A DNA stretch of 6,746 bases, from assembly GCA_028292835.1 (NCBI GenBank), contig JAQGLP010000477.1:1-6746 (forward strand). Reading direction: 5' to 3'. This DNA comes from Variovorax sp. (GTDB lineage Bacteria; Pseudomonadota; Gammaproteobacteria; Burkholderiales; Burkholderiaceae_C). The stretch's first letter is position 1. Every line of letters begins with the position of its first letter. Shown here piece by piece: positions 1-6,746 of this stretch. The notes beneath the pieces are model-generated. The model was not told the DNA's origin. It saw only the letters and a program-made list of their open reading frames with translations, and searched no databases. Made by a program: the position numbers and the translations under genes.

Positions 1-608
1 AGCCGCTGCGCGTCGGCCTCCGACTGCGCCCACACGGCCGTGAGCGCCGCGTACGTCGGACGCGCCAGCGGGCCGAGCCGCCGGGCCGACGCCAGCGACC
101 TGGCGTTGAGCCGCGCGTTGGCCAGCACCAGCGGAATACCCCGCGCCGCGCAGGCGGCCGTCAGCTCGGGCCAGACCTCGGTTTCCATCAGTACGCCGAT
201 GCGCGGGCGAAAGCGCTCAAGGAAGCGCGCGACGGCCCCGGGCGTGTCCCAGGGCTGCCAGACCTGCAGGTCGCCCGCGCGCAGCCAGCGGGCTCCTTCG
301 GCGCGGCCGGTGGCGGTGCCGTGCGTGAGCAGCACCTGCAGCGATGGCTCGGCGCGCCGCAGCGCCTCGATCAGCAGGCCGGCAGCGCGCGCCTCGCCGA
401 GCGAGACGGCGTGGATCCAGCACCAGCCGGCGCCGTCGGCCTCGGCTTCGGCTTCGGCTTCGGGTCCGTAATAACCGAAGCGCTCCTCGACCGCCTGCGC
501 GTAGCCCGGTTCGGCCACGGCGCGGCGCCGCAGCTTGCGCCGCACCAGCGGCTGCGCAAGCCACGTCAGGGCGCCGTACGCGCGCAGCGCGAGCGAACGT
601 TGGCTCAG
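1..608 (-). CDS. waaA: 3-deoxy-D-manno-octulosonic acid (Kdo) transferase, N-terminal half, cut by window edge
   Basis: Inner-membrane-associated GT30 glycosyltransferase that adds Kdo from CMP-Kdo to lipid A precursor in LPS synthesis. The 202 visible residues cover about half of a usual ~420-residue WaaA; the rest lies beyond base 1. Seen: a hydrophobic N-terminal anchor with basic flank (TWLAQPLVRRKLRRR, residues 15-29); WIHAVSLGE at 64-72, whose Glu72 aligns with the catalytic base Glu31 of Aquifex WaaA; LLTHGTATGR at 93-102; and METEVWPEL at 141-149, whose Glu144 aligns with Aquifex Glu98. No ATG, GTG or TTG lies in frame in the preceding ~40 codons. The first in-frame GTG (base 545) would remove the conserved anchor, so I place the start at CTG 608, which overlaps the upstream mutase stop as CTGA and has a GAGG eight to eleven bases upstream. 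An acidic Glu-Ala run (residues 50-57) before the SLGE motif is unusual. Family assignment is firm; the start codon is inferred. Confidence 0.92.
   Translation of the reverse strand, partial: MSQRSLALRAYGALTWLAQPLVRRKLRRRAVAEPGYAQAVEERFGYYGPEAEAEAEADGAGWCWIHAVSLGEARAAGLLIEALRRAEPSLQVLLTHGTATGRAEGARWLRAGDLQVWQPWDTPGAVARFLERFRPRIGVLMETEVWPELTAACAARGIPLVLANARLNARSLASARRLGPLARPTYAALTAVWAQSEADAQR
436..463. repeat. in-frame hexanucleotide microsatellite within waaA
   Basis: TCGGCC is followed by three copies of TCGGCT and a partial TCGG on the plus strand, about 4.7 units of six bases. Read on the minus strand it encodes alternating Glu-Ala in the loop just before the WIHAVSLGE motif of WaaA. Because the unit is six bases, gain or loss of copies would keep the frame and only change loop length. 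Confidence 0.85.
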
Positions 609-1987
609 TGCGCCGCCTCGGCCAGGCTGGCCCCGGGCTTGACGGTGCGCAGCAACGCCAGCATGTCGTCCTGGATGCGGTGCAGCGCGGCTTCGGTGTG
701 GCCCTCGAAGCGCAGCACCAGCACCGGCGTGGTGTTGGAGGCGCGGATCAGCCCGAAGCCGTCGGGCCAGTCGATGCGCACGCCGTCGATGGTCGAGAGC
801 CGGGCCGGCGCCGCGAAATCGGCCCGCGCCGCCAGTTGCTCGACCAGCCCGTGAGCCTCGCCCTCGGCGCAGGCCACGTTGAGTTCGGGCGTCGAGAAGC
901 TGGTCGGCAGCGCGTTGAGCACCGCGTTGGCGTCCGGGCTCTTGCTCAGGATTTCCAGCAGCCGGCAGCCCGCGTAGGTGCCGTCGTCGAAGCCGTACCC
1001 GCGCTCCTTGAAGAAGATGTGGCCGCTCATCTCGCCGCCCAGGGGCGCGTCGAGTTCCCTCATGCGCGCCTTGATCAGCGAGTGGCCGGTCTTGTACATG
1101 AGCGCGACGCCGCCGGCCGCCTCGATCGCGGGCGCCAGGCGCTGCGAGCACTTCACGTCGTAGACGATGGTCGCGCCCGGCACGCGCGAGAGAACGTCCT
1201 CGGCGAACAGCATCATCTGGCGGTCCGGGTAGATGGTCTGGCCGTCCTTCGTCACGATGCCCAGGCGGTCGCCGTCGCCATCGAACGCCAGGCCCAGCTC
1301 GGCGTCGCCCTGCTGCAGGGCCGCGATCAGGGCGCGCAGGTTCTCGGGCTTGCTCGGATCGGGATGGTGGTTCGGGAAGGTGCCGTCGACCTCGCTGAAC
1401 AGCTCCGTCACCTCGCAGCCGATGGCGCGGAAGATGGCCGGCGCCGAGGCCCCGGCGATGCCGTTGCCCGAGTCGACCACGATCTTCATCGGCCGCGCCA
1501 GCCGGATGTCGCCGACGATGCGATCGATGTAGGCCGGCAGCACGTCCACCCGGCGCACGCTGCCGCCGGGCGAAAGCCGGGCGTTGCCCTCCTCCATCAC
1601 GCGACGCAGCGCCTGGATCTCGTCGCCGTAGATGGCGCGGCCGGCCAGCACCATCTTGAAGCCGTTGTAGTCCTTCGGGTTGTGGCTGCCCGTGACCTGG
1701 ATGCCGCTCGCAGCCAGCGTGCTCGCCGCGAAATAGAGCATCGGCGTGGTCGTCATGCCGGCATCGATCACCTCGACGCCGGTGGCGACCAGGCCGCGGA
1801 TCAGCGCCGCGCCCAGGGCCGGACCCGACAGCCGCCCATCGCGCCCCACCACCACCGTCTTCTCCCCGGCCGCCCGCGCCGCGCTGCCAAAAGCCCGGCC
1901 CAGCGCCTCGGCCACCGTCTCGTCGAGGGTGGAGGGCACCACGCCCCGAATGTCGTACGCCTTGAAAATCGATGCGTTGAAATGCAT
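605..1987 (-). CDS. algC: phosphomannomutase/phosphoglucomutase, AlgC family
   Basis: Cytoplasmic alpha-D-phosphohexomutase interconverting mannose-6-P/mannose-1-P and glucose-6-P/glucose-1-P, feeding nucleotide-sugar pools for LPS and exopolysaccharide. It is 460 residues, close to Pseudomonas AlgC (463). All four family signatures are visible in order: VTGSHNPKDYNGFK with phosphoserine Ser101; the metal loop FDGDGDR (Asp236, Asp238, Asp240); the sugar-recognition loop GEMSGH (318-323); and the phosphate-binding RASNTTP (415-421). The reading frame stays open further upstream, but the ATG at 1987 is chosen because homology begins at once (FKAYDIRG at 8-15) and an AGGA sits six bases before it. 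It is first in a two-gene operon with waaA, overlapping it by four bases. A TACAAT box about 37 bases upstream of the ATG is the likely promoter. The enzyme family is certain; substrate preference, and so the symbol algC rather than manB or pgm, is inferred from the family. Confidence 0.95.
   Translation of the reverse strand: MHFNASIFKAYDIRGVVPSTLDETVAEALGRAFGSAARAAGEKTVVVGRDGRLSGPALGAALIRGLVATGVEVIDAGMTTTPMLYFAASTLAASGIQVTGSHNPKDYNGFKMVLAGRAIYGDEIQALRRVMEEGNARLSPGGSVRRVDVLPAYIDRIVGDIRLARPMKIVVDSGNGIAGASAPAIFRAIGCEVTELFSEVDGTFPNHHPDPSKPENLRALIAALQQGDAELGLAFDGDGDRLGIVTKDGQTIYPDRQMMLFAEDVLSRVPGATIVYDVKCSQRLAPAIEAAGGVALMYKTGHSLIKARMRELDAPLGGEMSGHIFFKERGYGFDDGTYAGCRLLEILSKSPDANAVLNALPTSFSTPELNVACAEGEAHGLVEQLAARADFAAPARLSTIDGVRIDWPDGFGLIRASNTTPVLVLRFEGHTEAALHRIQDDMLALLRTVKPGASLAEAAH
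616..619 (-). promoter_or_regulatory. ribosome binding site for waaA, inside the end of the mutase gene
   Basis: GAGG lies seven bases upstream of the proposed CTG start at 608. It sits within the last codons of the mutase gene, so ribosomes finishing the mutase could restart directly on waaA. This spacing is part of the case for the non-standard start. Confidence 0.5.
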
Positions 1988-2023
1988 GGGCAGTCCTGTC
2001 TGGATGAGTCGGAAATGGCCGCC

Positions 2024-2029
2024 ATTGTA
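2024..2029 (-). promoter_or_regulatory. -10 element of the mutase-waaA operon promoter
   Basis: TACAAT on the minus strand matches the sigma-70 -10 consensus at five of six positions. It would give a 5' untranslated leader of about 30 bases carrying the AGGA ribosome binding site. No good -35 hexamer is seen 16-18 bases upstream, where the DNA is nearly all G and C, so the promoter may be weak or activator-dependent. Confidence 0.45.
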
Positions 2030-2085
2030 GGTTTGCGGACCGCCTGCGCCGCCCGTGCACCGGAGCGCGAAACAGCGCCCACCCG

Positions 2086-2091
2086 TATCAT
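2086..2091 (+). promoter_or_regulatory. possible -10 element reading toward the ogt remnant and transporter
   Basis: TATCAT on the plus strand matches the -10 consensus at five of six positions and is one of few AT-rich spots in the divergent region. It has no convincing -35 partner. If used, the transcript would run through the hairpin repeat and the ogt remnant before reaching the transporter. Confidence 0.2.
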
Positions 2092-2147
2092 CGGGCCTTG
2101 CCGAAAGCCCGCACGGCACGTGGCCGCAGTCCCTGCAAGCCCGTGCC

Positions 2148-2203
2148 CTGCTATTGAATCGATAGCTGCAGGGCTTCAACGGACGGGCGCCAGCGCCCTT
2201 TGG
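2148..2203 (+). repeat. short intergenic repeat with two dyads, Comamonadaceae type
   Basis: The element begins with an AT-rich dyad, GCTATTGAATCGATAGC (2150-2166), with five-base arms. After an 18-base spacer comes a GC-rich stem, GGGCG / CGCCC (2185-2189 with 2194-2198), around a four-base loop. From memory, this order (GCTAT-N7-ATAGC, then a GCGC-type hairpin) matches an intergenic element present in many copies in Comamonadaceae genomes. Only one copy is in this window, so the family assignment rests on recall. It ends two bases before the start codon of the ogt remnant, where a ribosome binding site would normally be. Confidence 0.5.
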
Positions 2204-2205
2204 CC

Positions 2206-2415
2206 ATGAAATTCAACACCACCTCCGTCCGCACAGCCCCTGTCGACAGCCCGCTCGGCGGCGTCACGCTGGCGGCCACGAACCGGGGCCTGGCGGCCCA
2301 GTGGTTCGATGCGCAGCGGCATGCGTCCGACACCGCCGGCTGGCAGCGCGCCGACGGCGGGAGCGGCGGCACGCCGCCCGCCCGCGTTTCGCGCCGCGCG
2401 GGAGGGAGCGCATGA
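2206..2415 (+). pseudogene. ogt: truncated methylated-DNA-[protein]-cysteine S-methyltransferase (N-terminal remnant)
   Basis: The intact family (Ogt/MGMT) repairs O6-methylguanine by moving the methyl group to its own cysteine. Here 69 codons remain. Residues 1-50 look like the N-terminal domain start of beta-proteobacterial Ogt, with VDSPLGGVTLAATNRGLA (13-30) followed by WFDAQRH (33-39). After about residue 50 the peptide becomes a low-complexity Gly/Arg/Pro tail with no family resemblance. The DNA-binding helix-turn-helix and the active-site PCHRV motif are absent here and I did not find them elsewhere in the window, which points to an internal deletion joining near 2355-2400. The TGA stop overlaps the transporter's ATG as ATGA. 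No Shine-Dalgarno precedes its ATG; a GC hairpin lies there instead. It cannot repair DNA, though it might act as a short leader peptide. The alternative is a chance short frame, but the N-terminal match argues against that. Confidence 0.65.
2401..2405 (+). promoter_or_regulatory. ribosome binding site that fixes the transporter start
   Basis: GGAGG, a strong Shine-Dalgarno, lies six bases before ATG 2412. The same frame is open upstream to 2301, but the 37 extra codons would encode an Arg-rich, low-complexity stretch unlike any EamA protein. This site therefore decides the start. Confidence 0.8.
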
Positions 2416-3365
2416 GCGAAGGCGAATGCATCACCGCTGCGGCGGTGCCGGTCGCGGTGGCCAAGCCACGCCAATGGTGGATCGACCTGCTCCTGCTGGC
2501 GGCCCTGTGGGGGGCCTCCTTCCTGTTCATGCGCATTGGCGCGGCCGAGTTCGGCGCGCTGCCGACCGCAGCCGTGCGGGTGGCGATCGCCACGGCGTTC
2601 CTGCTGCCGATCGCGTTGTGGCGCGGCCACGGGCCGGCGCTGGCGCGGCACTGGAAGCCCGCGCTCGGTGTCGGCGTCTTCAACTCGGGCATCCCGTTCG
2701 CGCTGTTCTGCTTTGCGCTGCTGACGATCAACAGCGGCCTGGCGGCCGTGCTCAACGCCACCGTGCCGATGTTCGGCGCGCTGGTGGTCTGGGTCTGGTT
2801 TCGCGAGCGCCCGGACGGCTCGCGCCTGCTCGGCCTGGCGATCGGCTTCGCCGGCGTGGCGCTGCTGGCCGGTCGCACCGCGGGTCTCCAGTCGAGCGCG
2901 GGAGAAGGTCATGCCGCGCTGTGGGCGATCCTCGCCTGCCTGGGCGCCTGCCTGTGCTACGGCATCTCGGCCAGCGCGACGCGGCGCTACCTGGGCGGCA
3001 TCCCGCCCCTGGCCACGGCCACCGGCAGCCAGATCGGCGCCACCCTGTTCCTGGCGTTGCCGGCCCTCTGGCTGTGGCCACAGCAGATGCCGGGCCCGCG
3101 CGCCTGGCTGGCGCTGCTGGTGCTCGGCGTGGCCTCGACCGGGGTGGCGTACATCCTGTTCTTCCGGCTGATCGAGACCGCCGGGCCGGCGCGTGCGCTG
3201 ACCGTCACCTTCCTGGTGCCGATGTTCGCCGTGCTCTACGGCGTGGTCTTCCTGGGCGAGCAGGTCACGCAGTGGATGATGCTGTGCGCGGCGGTCATCG
3301 TCTGCGGAGTGGCGCTGTCGAGCGGGCTGGTCAGGCTCGGCCGGCATACCGTCCCGCCGGCCTGA
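2412..3365 (+). CDS. EamA/DMT-superfamily membrane transporter
   Basis: A 317-residue inner-membrane protein of the drug/metabolite transporter superfamily, with about ten hydrophobic helices arranged as two EamA repeats. The first repeat runs from LLLLAALWGASFLFMRIG (26-43) to the conserved end near LNATVPMFGALVVWVWFRERP (114-134). The second runs from about residue 168 to TFLVPMFAVLYGVVFLGEQVT (266-286); the paired 'P-x-F/V...E' signatures at both repeat ends are typical. Length fits the family (~300). Such proteins export amino acids, metabolites or drugs, or import nucleotide-type solutes; nothing here identifies the substrate. Its start codon overlaps the stop of the truncated ogt upstream, so translation may be coupled to that remnant. 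It runs convergently toward the DUF1345 gene, 28 bases separating the stops, with no clear terminator between them. Confidence 0.92.
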   Translation: MSEGECITAAAVPVAVAKPRQWWIDLLLLAALWGASFLFMRIGAAEFGALPTAAVRVAIATAFLLPIALWRGHGPALARHWKPALGVGVFNSGIPFALFCFALLTINSGLAAVLNATVPMFGALVVWVWFRERPDGSRLLGLAIGFAGVALLAGRTAGLQSSAGEGHAALWAILACLGACLCYGISASATRRYLGGIPPLATATGSQIGATLFLALPALWLWPQQMPGPRAWLALLVLGVASTGVAYILFFRLIETAGPARALTVTFLVPMFAVLYGVVFLGEQVTQWMMLCAAVIVCGVALSSGLVRLGRHTVPPA

Positions 3366-3393
3366 GTGGCACGGCGCAGCGTCGCGGCCGCCG

Positions 3394-4050
3394 CTACATG
3401 ATGCCGGCCACCACATTGATGCTCAGCGCCAGCACCAGCATGTTGAAGGCGAACGACATGACGCTGTGCACCAGCGTGATGCGGCGCATCTCGCGCGAAG
3501 TCACCTGCACGTCCGACACCTGGGAGGTCATGCCGACCACGTGCGAGTAGTAGAGGAAATCGAAGTAGTCGGGGTCCAGCTTGCCCGGGAACTCCAGCCC
3601 GGCACCCTCGATTTTCCGCTGCATCTCTTCCTGGTAGTAGCGGTGCGCGTAGTGGAAGGCGTAGATGGTCTGGATCATCAGCCACGAGCCGGCCAGCGCC
3701 ACCAGCCCGATCGCGACATGCACCGCGCGCTCCAGGCCTTCGAGCGGCTTGACCTGCCGCAGCAGCATGGCAATTGCCACGACACTGACCCCTACCGCCA
3801 CCAGCATGCTCGCCATGATCAGCAGGTTGGACTGGTCGAGCGACTGGGCGCGCTCACGCGTGCGCTGGGCGTCGAAGCTGACCGCGAGCCACCAGGCCAG
3901 CGTCAGGTAGACCGCCACACCGCAGCACCAGCCCAACAGGCCGCGCGCCACGCCGTCGAGCGGCCAGGCCGCTGCGGCCGCGGCCACGCCCGCCAGCCCG
4001 CCGTAGACGAGTCGCCGGGAGCCGGTGGTTTCGGAGAAGTGCCTGCGCAT
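3394..4050 (-). CDS. DUF1345 integral membrane protein
   Basis: A 218-residue inner-membrane protein with five or six hydrophobic segments (about 14-33, 36-57, 73-97, 108-134, 195-216, and a weaker one near 163-175). The family signature is clear toward the C terminus: FHYAHRYY (132-139), GLEFPG (151-156), DYFDFLYYS (161-169) and VGMTSQVSDVQVTS (172-185). Residues 58-68 (SFDAQRTRERA) form the charged loop typical of the family between the second and third helices. No function has been established for DUF1345 and I do not propose one. Length agrees with the family. No Shine-Dalgarno precedes the ATG at 4050; instead a TACAGT box lies six bases upstream, which could give a leaderless message. 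Downstream it converges on the transporter; upstream lies the monooxygenase on the same strand, 108 bases away, so a shared transcript is possible but not required. Confidence 0.9.
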   Translation of the reverse strand: MRRHFSETTGSRRLVYGGLAGVAAAAAAWPLDGVARGLLGWCCGVAVYLTLAWWLAVSFDAQRTRERAQSLDQSNLLIMASMLVAVGVSVVAIAMLLRQVKPLEGLERAVHVAIGLVALAGSWLMIQTIYAFHYAHRYYQEEMQRKIEGAGLEFPGKLDPDYFDFLYYSHVVGMTSQVSDVQVTSREMRRITLVHSVMSFAFNMLVLALSINVVAGIM

Positions 4051-4056
4051 GCGGAG

Positions 4057-4062
4057 ACTGTA
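4057..4062 (-). promoter_or_regulatory. possible -10 element for a leaderless DUF1345 transcript
   Basis: TACAGT on the minus strand matches the -10 consensus at four of six positions and ends six bases before ATG 4050. Transcription would then start at or next to the A of the start codon. This fits the absence of a ribosome binding site, but no -35 box is visible in the GC-rich DNA upstream. Confidence 0.3.
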
Positions 4063-4158
4063 GCCGGCGCGCTGCTGCGCCCGACTGCAGCGCGAGCCGA
4101 AACCATCGAAAACTTCCGGTGGATTCCCCCTTTGTCCCGCATTCAGGGCCGGGCACGT

Positions 4159-5721
<1,563 letters not shown>

Positions 5722-5777
5722 CGGTAGGTCCTCTCGTGGAGCGGGCAAACGCGATCAAACCGGCCCGACCCCGTTAC

Positions 5778-5797
5778 CAAGCACCCTGGCAAGCACC
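5778..5797. repeat. two 8-bp direct repeats between the alpha-E gene and the monooxygenase
   Basis: CAAGCACC occurs at 5778-5785 and again at 5790-5797, twelve bases apart start to start. They lie 57 bases upstream of the monooxygenase start and just after the alpha-E stop. A paired binding site for a regulator of the monooxygenase is possible, but repeats this short also arise by chance. Confidence 0.35.
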
Positions 5798-5800
5798 GCA

Positions 5801-6746
5801 CTACGCAGGCACAGCGTCGCCCGTGGAATCGCCAGTCGCCTGCGTATTTTCTGAAGCCACCAGGAAATCCTTGCTCAGACGGGCACCCAGATCATTGATG
5901 GATTTCAGGAACTTCGTCAGGTAGCCATGCAATCCGCTATCAAGGATTTCCTCGATGCGGGTGAATTGCAGCTCGGCATGCAGCTTTCCGGCAAACCGTT
6001 CGGTGTCGTGCGAGAGATCGTTGCGAACGGCCTTCAGGTTATCGACGACCTCGGCCATGCACGCAACCAGCGAACGCGGCATGTTGGCCTGCAGCATCAG
6101 CAACTCGGCCACGCGGACCGGCGTGATGACGTCGCGGTAGACCTTGCGGTAGACCTCGAACGCCGAGACGGATCGCAGCAGGGCGGCCCAGTAGTAGAAC
6201 TCGGCTTCGGCACCCGGCTGGATGGCCTCGGTATTTTGGGCAGCCACGAACTTCACGTCAAGGATGCGTGCCGTGTTGTCGGCGCGTTCCAGGAAGGTGC
6301 CGAGACGGATGAAGTTGAAGGCCTCGTCTTGCAGCATGGTGCCCAGCGTGACACCGCGCGACAGGTGGGAGCGGTGTTTGACCCATTCGAAGAACCGTCC
6401 TGGGTCCTGCTCCAGTCGACCACCCTTGAGCTGGTGCTGCAGCTCGATCCAGGTGGTGTTGACGGTCTCCCAAACTTCGGTGGTCAGGGTGCCGCGCACG
6501 GCCTTGGCATTCTCGCGCGCTGCCGTCAGGCAAGTGGCTATCGAGGACGGGTTTTCCGGATCGCGCACCATGAAGTCAATCACGTCCTTCTGGCTCAATG
6601 CGTCGTACCTGGCATCGAAGGCATTCTCCAGTTCGGAAATGCACAGGAGGGCGCGCCAGCCATGCTCGGCCGCCAGCGCCGTCTGTGGCATCAACGCGGT
6701 CTGGACGCGGACATCAAGCATCCGGGCTGTGTTTTCAGCCCGCTCG
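5801..6746 (-). CDS. alpha-E domain-containing protein, lacking its first residues at the window edge
   Basis: A soluble, almost wholly alpha-helical protein of the Alpha-E family (formerly DUF403). Relatives sit beside circularly permuted ATP-grasp and transglutaminase-like genes and are thought to belong to a peptide-synthesis or modification system whose chemistry is unproven. The frame enters at the right edge with ERAENTARMLDV, which normally lies about 15-20 residues after the initiator Met, so 314 of roughly 330 residues are present. The same motif recurs inside as FLERADNTARILDVK (151-165 of the visible chain). Other conserved blocks are WRALLCISELE, FFEWVKHRSHLSRGVTLGTML, YYWAALLRSVSAFEVYRK and VRNDLSHDTERFAGKLHAEL. 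A Thr/Ser/Asp-rich tail follows. Stop is TAG at 5801. Sampled G+C is about 55-60%, against 75-80% in samples of neighbouring genes. The gene downstream is a monooxygenase rather than the usual transglutaminase-like partner; the upstream partner would lie outside the window. Confidence 0.93.
   Translation of the reverse strand, partial: ERAENTARMLDVRVQTALMPQTALAAEHGWRALLCISELENAFDARYDALSQKDVIDFMVRDPENPSSIATCLTAARENAKAVRGTLTTEVWETVNTTWIELQHQLKGGRLEQDPGRFFEWVKHRSHLSRGVTLGTMLQDEAFNFIRLGTFLERADNTARILDVKFVAAQNTEAIQPGAEAEFYYWAALLRSVSAFEVYRKVYRDVITPVRVAELLMLQANMPRSLVACMAEVVDNLKAVRNDLSHDTERFAGKLHAELQFTRIEEILDSGLHGYLTKFLKSINDLGARLSKDFLVASENTQATGDSTGDAVPA

Noticed and set aside
1988..2179. N-terminal extension of the mutase to an upstream start
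   Set aside because: The AlgC family begins near MHFNASIFKAYDIRG. The upstream codons overlap the promoter region, and AGGA precedes ATG 1987 at good spacing.
344..2209. 621-codon open frame on the plus strand opposite waaA and the mutase
   Set aside because: Its product is Arg/Ala/His-rich low-complexity sequence with no recognisable domain. It mirrors two firm genes on the other strand, and high G+C makes such antisense frames common.
2301..2411. N-terminal extension of the transporter to an earlier start
   Set aside because: The extra 37 residues are Arg-rich and not family-like, and the strong GGAGG site supports ATG 2412.
3366..3393. Bidirectional terminator between the convergent transporter and DUF1345 genes
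   Set aside because: Only 28 bases separate the stops, with a short GCGGCCGC palindrome and no T-rich tract or stable hairpin.
2151..3416. 421-codon minus-strand frame opposite the transporter
   Set aside because: The product is Arg/Gln/His-rich with no hydrophobic or catalytic pattern. The plus strand encodes a clear ten-helix transporter.
4051..4158. Terminator or small RNA between the monooxygenase and DUF1345
   Set aside because: Only weak four-base complementarities and no T tract were found; nothing beyond the possible -10 box is supportable.

Overview
The window is GC-rich chromosomal DNA, roughly 70% G+C over most of its length, from a betaproteobacterium. The family is most likely Comamonadaceae (Variovorax/Acidovorax-like), but the genus cannot be fixed from this sequence. 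The protein types, the start-site style and one short intergenic repeat resembling a Comamonadaceae repeat family all point that way. I see no phage, transposase, CRISPR, tRNA or rRNA.

Layout: (1) 1-1987, minus strand: a two-gene cell-envelope operon. An AlgC-type phosphomannomutase/phosphoglucomutase is followed by the N-terminal half of the Kdo transferase WaaA, which runs off the left edge. The two genes overlap by four bases (CTGA), so WaaA appears to start at a CTG codon. (2) 1988-2411: the divergent control region. It holds a -10 element for the mutase, a short hairpin-bearing repeat, and on the plus strand a remnant of an O6-methylguanine-DNA methyltransferase (ogt) cut off after about 50 recognisable residues. 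(3) 2412-3365, plus strand: an EamA/DMT-family membrane transporter whose ATG overlaps the stop codon of the ogt remnant. (4) 3394-4050, minus: a DUF1345 inner-membrane protein, convergent with the transporter. (5) 4159-5721, minus: an EthA-like flavin Baeyer-Villiger-type monooxygenase. (6) 5801-6746, minus: an alpha-E domain protein that lacks only its first residues at the right edge and has visibly lower G+C than its neighbours.

Working together: the mutase supplies phosphorylated hexose precursors for lipopolysaccharide and exopolysaccharide, and WaaA attaches Kdo to lipid A, so these two form one pathway block. The remaining genes look like independent accessory or housekeeping units. 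The points most worth a second look are the CTG start of waaA, the truncated ogt remnant translationally coupled to the transporter with a repeat reaching almost to its start codon, and the alpha-E gene, which is followed by a monooxygenase rather than its usual transglutaminase partner. I did not find convincing evidence of a wholly new multi-gene system.
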